Shown in pieces: positions 9,065-17,660 of a DNA stretch of 64,000 nt. Source of the stretch: Sporichthya polymorpha DSM 43042. Lineage in GTDB: Bacteria > Actinomycetota > Actinomycetes > Sporichthyales > Sporichthyaceae. Position numbers and translations under genes: made by a program. Within the stretch, counting starts at the first letter, position 1; each line of letters starts with the position of its first letter. The stretch is from the NCBI RefSeq assembly GCF_000384115.1, contig NZ_KB913029.1, positions 117,039 to 181,038 on the forward strand. The letters run 5' to 3'. The notes under the pieces were generated by a model. It saw only the letters and a program-made list of their open reading frames with translations. It was not told where the DNA came from and made no database searches.

Positions 9065-10246
9065 TCACGAGTCCCCGCCGCCGAAGGCGAGGATCGACGC
9101 GGTGAACCCGTGCAGGTGGTTGCGGCCGCCGACGGGCCCGATCTCGCCCCCGGCGAAGAAGCCGGCGAGGGCGGGCACGTCGAGGCCGGCGCCGACGAGC
9201 TTGGCGTCGTGGTCGGCGGTGCCGAACATCGACGCGCCCCGGCCGTTGCAGGAGAAGAGCAGCGCGCCGCGGGCCGCGCCGACGTCCGTCCGGAACCGCG
9301 TGAGCACCTCGGTGAGCTCGTCGTGCGCGGCGGTGGCGTCGCGGACCTGGAACCGGACGGTCCGGCCGACCTCGACCACGTCGCCGACGACGATCGAGCC
9401 GCGGTCGGGGTGCAGGCCCGCGACCCCGCGGATGAGGAAGTCGCCGCGCTCGTGGACCTCGGCGTACTCGTCCATCGCGATGCCGATCTGAAGCCCCGTC
9501 AGCGCGAGCTCGCGATCCTCGGGGTCGAGCGCGGTCAGCACCTCCTGCAGTTTCTCGCTCGCGGGGGTGCCGGCCAGCGACAGCAACTCGTTGCCGTCGG
9601 CGCCGGTGACGACCATCGTCGGCCCGACGGGCCGGCAGCCCTGGCTGACGACGGTGCTGACGTCGACCTCCCCGCCGATCAGCACCCCGACGGCTCCCGA
9701 GTCGAAGGCGTCGTCGTCGCAGGCGAGCCAGGTCGAGCGGCCGGCGGTGGCGAGCGCCGAACCGGCGAGGCCGCCGACGAGCGGCAGCCCGGGCAGGACC
9801 TCGTTCGAGAGCTCGACGAACCCGTCGACCGGGAACGACCAGGGGTCGGCGAGCAGCACGCCGACCGCGTCGTCGATCTCGGGGTCGGGGAGGCCGAGGA
9901 CGGTCAGGCCGTCCGGGCTGCGGACGACGTCGAGGTGGAACGTCTGGACCCGGGCGCCGGGCAGCACCGCCGCCCAGACCGCGACCGCCGGTTCGAGCTC
10001 GCACCCCGTCCCGGAGCCGATCACCCCGGACGCGCTGCAGCCGATCAGGGCCCCGGCCGCGAGCTCGGCGGCGACGACCTCCCCGGCCGTGGCGATGTCC
10101 TCGACGTCCAGCCCGCTGATGAACACGCAGGCCAGGTCGGGGGCCTCGCCCCCGAGCGCCGCCCGCGCGGTCGCCGCGGCCAGCCGTGCGGCGCCGGCGA
10201 GGTCGCCCGCCGTGGCCGCCCGTTCCACACCGCTGCCGAACCGCAT
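9065..10246 (-). CDS. FIST sensory domain protein
   Basis: 393 residues from ATG 10246 after a GAAGGAG site. The N-terminal half matches the FIST_N domain and the C-terminal half FIST_C, with ALLFSCNGRG (around residues 330-340) and GFFAGGEIGPVGGRNHLHGF near the end. FIST domains are thought to bind small ligands such as amino acids and feed signal proteins; here no kinase or cyclase output domain is attached, so it would act alone or with a partner encoded elsewhere. Cytoplasmic, no signal peptide. Followed after 10 bp by the ROK kinase gene. Confidence 0.85.
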   Translation of the reverse strand: MRFGSGVERAATAGDLAGAARLAAATARAALGGEAPDLACVFISGLDVEDIATAGEVVAAELAAGALIGCSASGVIGSGTGCELEPAVAVWAAVLPGARVQTFHLDVVRSPDGLTVLGLPDPEIDDAVGVLLADPWSFPVDGFVELSNEVLPGLPLVGGLAGSALATAGRSTWLACDDDAFDSGAVGVLIGGEVDVSTVVSQGCRPVGPTMVVTGADGNELLSLAGTPASEKLQEVLTALDPEDRELALTGLQIGIAMDEYAEVHERGDFLIRGVAGLHPDRGSIVVGDVVEVGRTVRFQVRDATAAHDELTEVLTRFRTDVGAARGALLFSCNGRGASMFGTADHDAKLVGAGLDVPALAGFFAGGEIGPVGGRNHLHGFTASILAFGGGDS

Positions 10247-10341
10247 CGTGTCTCCTTCGCCAGGCCTGTCAGGGGGCCGGACCCCATTGTCCCGCTCTGC
10301 CGCCCGGATGATCGCCGGCGCACGAACGCGGCGCGGCGACG

Positions 10342-10347
10342 TACCGT
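10342..10347 (+). promoter_or_regulatory. Leaderless -10 element of the AAA ATPase gene
   Basis: TACCGT lies 6 nt before ATG 10354 and there is no Shine-Dalgarno sequence, so the message is likely leaderless. Confidence 0.5.
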
Positions 10348-10353
10348 GCTGGC

Positions 10354-11775
10354 ATGCCTGCGCACTCTTCCTCGTCCCCTCCTGCCCCGCGGACCCTCGG
10401 CGAACTCCGGGCGTCCGGGCACCAGCACCGCACGCTCAAGGCCGAGCTGCGTGCGAACCTGCTCGAGGCACTGCGCACCGGCGGCGAGCGGTTCCGCGGG
10501 ATCGTCGGGTTCGACGAGACCGTCCTGCCCGCCCTCGAGCGCGCCCTGTTGGCCGGCCACGACCTGGTCCTGCTCGGCGAGCGCGGTCAGGGCAAGACCC
10601 GCCTGGCGCGGACCCTGACGACCCTGCTCGACGACTGGACACCGGTGATCGCGGGCTCGGCCCTGCGCGAGCACCCGTACGAGCCGCTGACGGCGCACAG
10701 CCGCGCGCTGGTGGCTGAGGCCGGGGACGACCTGCCGATCGAGTGGCTGTCGGCGGCCGACCGGTACGCGGAGAAGCTCGCCACCCCGGACACCTCCGTC
10801 GGTGACCTGATCGGCGACGTCGACCCGGTCAAGGTCGCGGAGGGGCGCAGCCTCGGCGACCCGGAGACCGTCCACTACGGCCTGGTTCCGCGCGCGAACC
10901 GCGGCGTCTTCGTGCTCAACGAGCTGCCCGACCTCGCCGAGCGGATCCAGGTCTCGCTGCTCAACGTGCTGGAGGAGCGGGACATCCAGATCCGTGGCTA
11001 CAACCTGCGGCTCCCGCTGGACCTGCTGCTGGTCGCGACCGCGAACCCCGAGGACTACACGAACCGCGGGCGGATCATCACCCCGCTCAAGGACCGCTTC
11101 GGCGCCGAGATCCGCACCCACTACCCGCTCGACCTCGCCCACGAGATCGCGCTCGTGCGGCAGGAGGCCGTGCTCGGGTGGGACGGCGCGGAGTCCCCGG
11201 TGCCGGACCACCTCCTGGAGATCCTGATCCGCTTCACCCGCGCGGTGCGTGAGTCGCCGGCGGTGGACTCACGCTCGGGCGTCTCGGCCCGGTTCGCGAT
11301 CGCCGCCGCGGAGACGGTCGCCGCCTCCGCGTACCGCCGCTCCGCGGTCACCGGCGAGCAGCCGGTTGCGCGGGTCTCCGACCTCGCGACGGTGGTCGCG
11401 ACGCTGCGCGGCAAGGTCGAGTTCGAGGCCGGTGAGGAGGGCCGCGAGCTGGAGGTGCTCGCGCACCTGCTGCGCCGCGCCACCCACGAGGTCTTTCGGG
11501 CCCGCCTCGGCGGCGCGGACCTCTCCGCGCTGATCGAGCGGATCGAGACCGAGGGCATGATCGCGACCGGCGACCTCGTCCCGGCGTCCGACCTGCTCGA
11601 GGCGATCGGCCCGCTGTCCGGTCTGGCGAAACTGATGGACCGTCTGGGCCTCGACGGCGCCGAGTCGCCGGGGCAGGCCGCCGCGGCCGCGGAGTTCGCC
11701 CTCGAGGGCCTGTACCTCGCGCGCAAGATCTCCAAGGACGTCGACGCCACCGGGCGCGTGACCTACCAGTCATGA
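10354..11775 (+). CDS. Magnesium-chelatase-like AAA+ ATPase (MoxR/BchI type)
   Basis: 473 residues. Walker A GERGQGKTRLA (about residues 75-85), Walker B VFVLNELPDL with the acidic residue in NE, sensor 1 LLVATANPEDY and the arginine finger in NRGRIITPLKDRF define a chelatase-I/MoxR ATPase. It overlaps the VWA gene by ATGA, as in the actinobacterial Rv0958-Rv0959-type pair. These act as a chaperone-like machine that remodels or inserts metal into a client; true Mg-chelatase for chlorophyll is not expected in this genome context. Client unknown. Confidence 0.9.
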   Translation: MPAHSSSSPPAPRTLGELRASGHQHRTLKAELRANLLEALRTGGERFRGIVGFDETVLPALERALLAGHDLVLLGERGQGKTRLARTLTTLLDDWTPVIAGSALREHPYEPLTAHSRALVAEAGDDLPIEWLSAADRYAEKLATPDTSVGDLIGDVDPVKVAEGRSLGDPETVHYGLVPRANRGVFVLNELPDLAERIQVSLLNVLEERDIQIRGYNLRLPLDLLLVATANPEDYTNRGRIITPLKDRFGAEIRTHYPLDLAHEIALVRQEAVLGWDGAESPVPDHLLEILIRFTRAVRESPAVDSRSGVSARFAIAAAETVAASAYRRSAVTGEQPVARVSDLATVVATLRGKVEFEAGEEGRELEVLAHLLRRATHEVFRARLGGADLSALIERIETEGMIATGDLVPASDLLEAIGPLSGLAKLMDRLGLDGAESPGQAAAAAEFALEGLYLARKISKDVDATGRVTYQS

Positions 11776-13736
11776 GCCGGTACCGCTACGGCCCGTACGA
11801 CGACGGGCCCGACCCGCTCGCCGCGCCGTACGACGTGCGGCGGGCGCTCGACGAGCTCGGCGACCGCGTGCTGCAGGGCGGTCGGCCCGAGGACGCGCTG
11901 CGCGAGCTGCTGCACCGCGGCGCGGGCGGCCGGCGCGGGCTGGACGCGCTGCGACGCGAGGCGGCCAAGCGGCGCAAGGAGATCCGCCGCCGCGGCCGCG
12001 CGGACGGGACGCTCGACGAGGTGCGCGCGCTGGTCGACACCGCGATCGGGCAGGAGCGCGCCCAGCTGTTCGGCGACGCCGACGACGACGCCCGGTTTCG
12101 CGAGGCCCGGCTCGACAACGTCCCCGACGGGGTGGCGCAGGCGATCTCGGAGCTCTCGACCTACGACTGGCGCTCCCCCGAGGCGGCGCAGACGTTCGCC
12201 CACGCCCAGGACCTGCTCCGGCGCGAGGTGCTCGACAGCCGGTTCGCGGGCATGAAGCAGGCGCTCCAGGACGCGACCCCGGAGGACATGGAACGCGTCC
12301 GCAACATGCTGGCGGACCTGAACGAGATGCTCGCCGCCGACGACCGTGGTGAATTGACGCAGGATCAGTTCGACCGCTTCATGGAGCAGTACGGCGACTT
12401 CTTCCCGGACAACCCGCAGAACCTCGACGAGCTCGTCGACTCCCTCGCCCGTCGCATGGCCGCCGCGCAGCGGATGATGGCGTCGCTGACGCCGGAGCAG
12501 CGCGACGAGCTCGCCCAGCTCTCCGAGGGTGTGTTTTCCGACCTCGGGATGTCGGCCGAGATGGGCCGGCTCTCCGACCAGCTGCGGGCGCGTCGGCCCG
12601 ACCTCGACTGGGACGGCGGCTCCCGGCTGAACGGTGACCAGCCGCTGGGCATGGGCGATGCGACCAGCGCGTTCCAGGACCTCGCCGACGCCGAGGAACT
12701 GATGGCCACCCTCGGGCAGGAGTACCCGGGCGCGAGCCTCGACGACGTCGACGAGGAGGCGGTCCGCCGCGCCCTCGGCCGCGGGGCGCTCGACGACCTC
12801 GCCGAGCTGCGGCGCATCCAGCGCGAGCTGGAGGAGCAGGGCTGGCTGAACCGTTCCGGCGGGCGGCTGGAGCTGACGCCGAAGGCGGTGCGCCGCATCG
12901 GGCAGTCCGCGCTGCGCAAGGTGTTCTCCTCGCTCGCCGCCCGGCAGCAGGGGACGCACGAGATCCATTCCGCCGGGTCGGCCGGCGAGCTCACCGGCGC
13001 GACCCGTGCGTGGCAGTTCGGCGACGAGCAGCCGATCGACGTCGTCCGCACCCTGACCAATGCCGTCCGCCGCGGGGGTCTGGCCGACGACGGGCGGATC
13101 CGGCTGGACGTCAGCGACTTCGAGGTCGCCGAGACCGAGCGCCGCGGCCGCGCGGCGGTGTCGGTGCTGATCGACATGTCGTACTCGATGGTGCTGCGCG
13201 ACACCTGGGTGGCGGCGAAGACGACCGCGCTCGCCCTGCACGCCCTGGTGCACGGCATGTACCCCTCCGACGCGGTGCAGCTGGTCGCGTTCTCCCGCTA
13301 CGCGCAGGAGATCTCCGCGACCGAGCTCGCAACGCTGGAGCCCGACTACGTCCAGGGCACGAACCTGCAGCACGCGCTGCTGCTGGCGGGGAAGTTCCTC
13401 GAGCAGCACCCGGGCAGCGAGCGGATCGTTCTCATCGTCACCGACGGCGAACCGACCGCCCACCTGCTCCGCGACGGCGGCGTCCACTTCGACTGGCCGC
13501 CCGCCCCGTCGACCCTGTCGCTCACCTACGCCCAGATCGACGCGATGACCCGCCGCGGCGCCCTGCTCAACGTCTTCTCCCTCGACGACGACCCCCGCCT
13601 CGCCGCGTTCTGCGAGGAGGTCGCGCGCCGCAGCGGCGGCCGGGTCTTCTACCCCGACCCCTACCGCCTCGGCGACTACGTCGTCAGCGACTACCTCAAG
13701 CTCCGCAACCGCAACGCCCGCCGCCGCTCCGCCTGA
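11772..13736 (+). CDS. VWA-domain partner of the MoxR-like ATPase
   Basis: 654 residues, start overlapping the ATPase stop. A charged N-terminal two thirds, rich in Asp, Glu and Arg, is followed by a von Willebrand A domain (about residues 460-640) with a MIDAS motif DMSYSM, a later Thr in QGTNLQHAL and Asp in VTDGEPT, so metal-dependent adhesion to a client is likely. BchD-type subunits have the same arrangement. No signal peptide, so it acts in the cytoplasm with the ATPase. The gene ends at a cluster of palindromes shared with the convergent helicase gene. Confidence 0.88.
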   Translation: MSRYRYGPYDDGPDPLAAPYDVRRALDELGDRVLQGGRPEDALRELLHRGAGGRRGLDALRREAAKRRKEIRRRGRADGTLDEVRALVDTAIGQERAQLFGDADDDARFREARLDNVPDGVAQAISELSTYDWRSPEAAQTFAHAQDLLRREVLDSRFAGMKQALQDATPEDMERVRNMLADLNEMLAADDRGELTQDQFDRFMEQYGDFFPDNPQNLDELVDSLARRMAAAQRMMASLTPEQRDELAQLSEGVFSDLGMSAEMGRLSDQLRARRPDLDWDGGSRLNGDQPLGMGDATSAFQDLADAEELMATLGQEYPGASLDDVDEEAVRRALGRGALDDLAELRRIQRELEEQGWLNRSGGRLELTPKAVRRIGQSALRKVFSSLAARQQGTHEIHSAGSAGELTGATRAWQFGDEQPIDVVRTLTNAVRRGGLADDGRIRLDVSDFEVAETERRGRAAVSVLIDMSYSMVLRDTWVAAKTTALALHALVHGMYPSDAVQLVAFSRYAQEISATELATLEPDYVQGTNLQHALLLAGKFLEQHPGSERIVLIVTDGEPTAHLLRDGGVHFDWPPAPSTLSLTYAQIDAMTRRGALLNVFSLDDDPRLAAFCEEVARRSGGRVFYPDPYRLGDYVVSDYLKLRNRNARRRSA

Positions 13737-13751
13737 CCACCACCTCCCCGG

Positions 13752-13860
13752 GCCCCGCGTTGATAAGGGGTGACACCCCTTACTCCGCAGTAAGGGGTGT
13801 CACCCTTTATCAACACCAGGCACCGCCGACAAAGGGTGACACCCTTTATCAACGCGGGGC
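13752..13860. repeat. Cluster of three nested palindromes between convergent genes
   Basis: The gap holds three copies of a 17-bp odd palindrome, AAGGGGTG-A/T-CACCCTTT, centred at 13773, 13800 and 13839. Copies one and two are inverted within a larger near-perfect dyad at 13759-13813 bounded by GTTGATAA and TTATCAAC, and the outer GCCCCGCGTTGATAA at 13752 pairs with its complement ending at 13860. It could end transcription in both directions, or be a REP/MITE-like repeat. Genome copy number would separate these. Confidence 0.75.
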
Positions 13861-13864
13861 GCGG

Positions 13865-16207
13865 TCAGGCCCAGCCGTCGGGGGCGGCGAGGGAGGCCGG
13901 GAGGTCGCGGGTGTGGAGGACGCCGAGGTGGGTGGTCGCGCGGGTGAGGGCGACGTAGAGGTCGCTGCGGCCGCGGGCGGAGGCCTCGACGATCGCGGCG
14001 GGCTCGACGACGATCACGGTGTCGAACTCCAGACCCTTGGACTGACCCACCGTCAGGACGACGACGCGGGCGCGGAGGTCGGGGCCGTGGGTGCCGACGG
14101 TCGCGAGGCCCTCGACGCCCTCGAGGGCGGCCCAGGCCTCGGCCTCGGCGCCGGCGGCGACGAGGACCGCGAGGTTGCCGTCACCGTCGGCGAGCGCGGC
14201 GTCGACGGCCTTGCGCAGCCGGGCGCCGAGGTCAGCCGGGTCGACGGCCTCCTTCCACGGCAGCTCGCCGACGGTGCGGACCGAGCGGGGCGGCGTCGCG
14301 TCCGGGTCGATCTCGGCCAGGACGCGGCCGGCGATCGCCATCACCTCGGACGGCGCGCGGTAGTTCACCGTCAGCTCCGCGACGCGCCAGTTGCCGTCGC
14401 GAACGTACGGGCCCAGGACGTCGCCCCAGGACAGCGCGCCGCCGGGTGACGAGCTCTGGAACAGGTCGCCGACGATCGTCATCGACCGCGTCGGGATGCG
14501 ACGCATCAGCGCGCGCCACGCCATCGCGGTGAGCTCCTGCGCCTCGTCGACGATGACGTGGCCGTAGACCCAGGTCCGGTCGGCGGCGGCGCGCTCGACG
14601 GGGGTGCGGTCGTCGATCTCCTCCATGCGCCCGGCGAGCCCGCGGCCGGAGACGACGTCGAAGACGGACAGGACCTCGGCGGCCTCGTCGGAGTCCGCCT
14701 CGTCCTCGATGTCGGTCGACCGGGAGCCCTGGGCGATCGCGAGCACACCCTCGGCGTACTCCTCGAGCTCGCGGCGCTCGGCCTCCAGCGCGCGGGCCCG
14801 GGCCTCGGCGGCGTGGTCGGGCAGGTCGCCGAGCAACTCAGCGGCCTCGTCGAGCAGCGGGACGTCGGCGTCGCTCCAGCCCAGCCCCGGGCGGCGGACG
14901 AGCAGCGCCCGCTCGGTGTCGGTCAGCATCGGCGCCGCCGCCGCGATCCGGTCCGGGTCGGCGAACAGGCCACCGATCAGGTCCTCCGGCGTGAGCCACG
15001 GCCAGACCGACTCGACCGCGGCGAGGATTGCCGGCTCGTCCGCGAGCTCGGACCGCAGGTCGGCCTGGTCGTGCTCGTCGAGCAGGTTGCGCCCGCCGCG
15101 GGGGTCCCCGCCGACTTGAGCGATGTAGTGCTTCGAGAACGCATCGACCAGGCGGCGCTGCACGTTCGGCCGGGCCTCGTTGTGCAGGCGTCCGCTGCGG
15201 CGGGCGGAGTCGGCAATGCGCCGGCAGGCCGGCGCGTCGACGCGCAGCTCGTAGCCCGCGTGCCGGACCCGCAGCCCGTCGGCCGGCGGCTCCTGCCGAG
15301 CCCGCAGCGCGGCGGCGACGACCTCGGCCATCTCCAGCCGGCCCTTGAGCTCGGCGACCTCGGGCGTCTCCGTCAGGTTCGGCTCCAGGTCGGGGACCAG
15401 GCCGCCGATGCTGCGCAGCAGCACGTCGGTCTCGCCCAGGCTGGGCAGGACCTGGCCGATGTAGTCGCAGAACGTCGGGCTCGGGCCGATCACCAGCACG
15501 ACCCGGCGCGCGAGCACGTCCCGGTGCGCGTAGAGCAGGTACGCGGCCCGGTGCAGCGCGACGGCGGTCTTGCCCGTCCCGGGACCACCGGCGACGACGA
15601 GGACACCCTGCCGCTCGGCGCGGATGATCCGGTCCTGCTCGGCCTGAATGGTCTCGACGACATCACCCATCCGGCCGGTCCGCGCGGCCGAGAGGGCGGA
15701 CAGCAGCGCGGCCTCGCCGACGAGTTCACCGGTCCACCGGGACGCGGCGTCGGCGTCGAAGATCTCGTCGGAGACGCCGGTGACCGTCCGCCCGGAGGTC
15801 GCGATCCGCCGCCGGCGGCCGACGCCCGCGGGCTCGACGGCCGTCGCGAGGTAGAACGGCTGGGCGGCGGGGGCGCGCCAGTCCAGCAGGATCGGCTCCT
15901 CGATCGCGCCGTCCCGGTGCTGGAGCCCGACGCGGCCGACGTACCGGGTCGGCCCGTCGGTGAGGTCGAGACGGCCGAAGCACAGGCCGCGGGCCGCGGC
16001 GTCGAGCGCCGCGAGTCGCTGCGCGTGCAGGGCGTTGAAGGCGTCGCGCTCGACCGCGGCCTGGGGCGTGTTGCCCGCCTTGCGCTCGACCGAGCGCCGG
16101 CGCTCGGCGGCGTCGGCCCGGACCTCGTCGAGCCGGTCGTAGAGCATCGAGACGTAGGCCTGCTCCTTGGCGACCTCGGCCTCGGCGACCGCGCGTTCCG
16201 TCGTCAC
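13865..16207 (-). CDS. HelD/HelR-like RNA polymerase-recycling ATPase
   Basis: 780 residues from GTG 16207 behind GAAGGGG. It is a UvrD-related superfamily 1 protein: an N-terminal coiled coil (VAKEQAYVSMLYDRLDEVR), Walker A GGPGTGKTAVALHRAAYLLY near residue 205, motif II IVDEAQEL, and C-terminal QSKGLEFDTVIVVEP and LYVALTRA. The coiled coil and large inserted domain are those of actinobacterial HelD/HelR, which enter RNA polymerase and release stalled complexes; HelR protects against rifamycins. A 28-bp palindrome lies directly upstream. A DNA helicase role is the alternative. Confidence 0.85.
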   Translation of the reverse strand: MTTERAVAEAEVAKEQAYVSMLYDRLDEVRADAAERRRSVERKAGNTPQAAVERDAFNALHAQRLAALDAAARGLCFGRLDLTDGPTRYVGRVGLQHRDGAIEEPILLDWRAPAAQPFYLATAVEPAGVGRRRRIATSGRTVTGVSDEIFDADAASRWTGELVGEAALLSALSAARTGRMGDVVETIQAEQDRIIRAERQGVLVVAGGPGTGKTAVALHRAAYLLYAHRDVLARRVVLVIGPSPTFCDYIGQVLPSLGETDVLLRSIGGLVPDLEPNLTETPEVAELKGRLEMAEVVAAALRARQEPPADGLRVRHAGYELRVDAPACRRIADSARRSGRLHNEARPNVQRRLVDAFSKHYIAQVGGDPRGGRNLLDEHDQADLRSELADEPAILAAVESVWPWLTPEDLIGGLFADPDRIAAAAPMLTDTERALLVRRPGLGWSDADVPLLDEAAELLGDLPDHAAEARARALEAERRELEEYAEGVLAIAQGSRSTDIEDEADSDEAAEVLSVFDVVSGRGLAGRMEEIDDRTPVERAAADRTWVYGHVIVDEAQELTAMAWRALMRRIPTRSMTIVGDLFQSSSPGGALSWGDVLGPYVRDGNWRVAELTVNYRAPSEVMAIAGRVLAEIDPDATPPRSVRTVGELPWKEAVDPADLGARLRKAVDAALADGDGNLAVLVAAGAEAEAWAALEGVEGLATVGTHGPDLRARVVVLTVGQSKGLEFDTVIVVEPAAIVEASARGRSDLYVALTRATTHLGVLHTRDLPASLAAPDGWA

Positions 16208-16223
16208 GCCACCCCTTCGTCGA

Positions 16224-16251
16224 ACCGTTCCGCCCGCGCGGGCAGAACGGT
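16224..16251. promoter_or_regulatory. 28-bp inverted repeat upstream of the HelD-like gene
   Basis: ACCGTTCCGCCCG (16224-16236) and CGGGCAGAACGGT (16239-16251) pair at 12 of 13 positions around a CG centre. It sits 17 bp upstream of the helicase start, where an operator or an RNA hairpin would be placed. It does not look like the rifamycin-associated element described for helR genes. Confidence 0.55.
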
Positions 16252-16370
16252 CAAGTCTAGGTCCCGAGGGCCGGGTGTGCGCCCGGGAAGAAACCGCCCG
16301 GGGGCCGGGGTTGCCCTGAGGTGCCTGCCCTCCCGACCCCGTGCGCGCCCCGTGCGAGCATGAGCCCGCG

Positions 16371-17660
16371 ATGCGCTCACTGATCCAGCGGAGGTTCGCC
16401 GCCTCCGAGATGCCCCGCGAGGTCTGGGTTCTGGCGGCCGTCGCATTCTCCGTCGCCCTCGGGTTCGGCATCGTCGCGCCGGTCATCCCGATCTTCGCCC
16501 GCGAGTTCGGGGTCGGGGAGACCGCGGCCGGCCTGGTGATCAGCGCCTTCGCGTTCATGCGGCTGTGCTTCTCCCCCGCCGGGGGCTGGCTGGTCAACCG
16601 CTTCGGCGAGCGCGTGATGATGGCGACCGGCATCGGGATCGTCGCGGTCTCCAGCCTGCTCACCGGCCTGGCGCAGAACTACGAGCAGATGCTCTCGCTG
16701 CGCGCCGCCGGCGGCGTCGGCTCGGTGATGTTCAGCGTCTCGGCGCAGAGCCTGCTGCTCCGGTCGGTCGCACCCCGCATGCGTGGCCAGGCCAGCAGCA
16801 AGTTCTACGGCGGCTTCCTGCTCGGTGGCCTGACCGGACCGGTGTTCGGCGGCATCCTCGGCGGGATCTCGCTGCGCCTGCCGTTCTTCATCTACGCCGG
16901 GACGCTCGCCCTCGCCGGCACGATCGCGATGGTCTTCCTGCACCGCTCGGAGCGGATGGCGGAGGCGTCGTCGACGTCCGCCGTCCCGGTCACGACGCTC
17001 CGGACGGCCCTGCGCGACAAGGCCTATCAGGCGGCGCTCACCGTCAACGCCGGAACCGGGTGGGCGATCTTCGGCATCCGCAGTTCGCTGGTCCCGCTGT
17101 TCGTCGTCGAGGCCCTGCACCGCGGGCCGCTGTGGGTGGGGATCGGCCTGCTCGTCGGGTCGGTCGTAGACGTCGTCCTGCTGCAGAAAACCGGCAAGCT
17201 CGCCGACACCGTCGGCCGGCGCCCGATGCTGCTCGGCGGCACGGGCCTGGGCGCGATCGGCGCGCTGATGCTCGCGCTCGCCCCGAACCTGCCGATGTAC
17301 CTGATCGGCATGGCGGTCATCGGCGCGGCGGCGTCGATGCTCTCGGTCGGGCCGTCGGCGGTCGTCGGGGACGTCGTCCAGGGCCGCGGCGGCACGGTCG
17401 TCTCCACGTTCGGCATGGCGAGCGACCTCGGCGCGGTCGTCGGCCCGCTCGCTGCCGGCGCGCTCGCGGAGCACGTCGGCTACGGGACGGCGTTCACCTC
17501 GACCGCCCTGGTGCTGATGATCGGCTTCGCGATGGCGCTCCGGATGCCGGAGACCGTGCACCGGTCCCGGCCCACGGCGGACTCAGCCGAGGGCACGCCG
17601 GAGGTCGGCGAGAAGGTCGTCGACGTCCTCGATGCCGACGGAAAGTCGCACCAGATCTGA
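16371..17660 (+). CDS. MFS transporter
   Basis: 429 residues from ATG 16371, with twelve hydrophobic helices in two halves. ALGFGIVAPVIPIF in helix 1, GGWLVNRFGERVMM (motif A) and KLADTVGRRPMLLG in the second half identify a drug/sugar-efflux type MFS protein close to the TetA/AraJ group. The N-terminus begins RSLIQRRFAASEMPREVW before helix 1. Substrate unknown. Its last 78 bp overlap convergent metB. Divergent from the HelD-like gene, 163 bp apart. Confidence 0.88.
   Translation: MRSLIQRRFAASEMPREVWVLAAVAFSVALGFGIVAPVIPIFAREFGVGETAAGLVISAFAFMRLCFSPAGGWLVNRFGERVMMATGIGIVAVSSLLTGLAQNYEQMLSLRAAGGVGSVMFSVSAQSLLLRSVAPRMRGQASSKFYGGFLLGGLTGPVFGGILGGISLRLPFFIYAGTLALAGTIAMVFLHRSERMAEASSTSAVPVTTLRTALRDKAYQAALTVNAGTGWAIFGIRSSLVPLFVVEALHRGPLWVGIGLLVGSVVDVVLLQKTGKLADTVGRRPMLLGGTGLGAIGALMLALAPNLPMYLIGMAVIGAAASMLSVGPSAVVGDVVQGRGGTVVSTFGMASDLGAVVGPLAAGALAEHVGYGTAFTSTALVLMIGFAMALRMPETVHRSRPTADSAEGTPEVGEKVVDVLDADGKSHQI

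Noticed and set aside
13759..13853. CRISPR array
   Set aside because: Repeats are palindromes of unequal spacing, only three units, with no cas genes.
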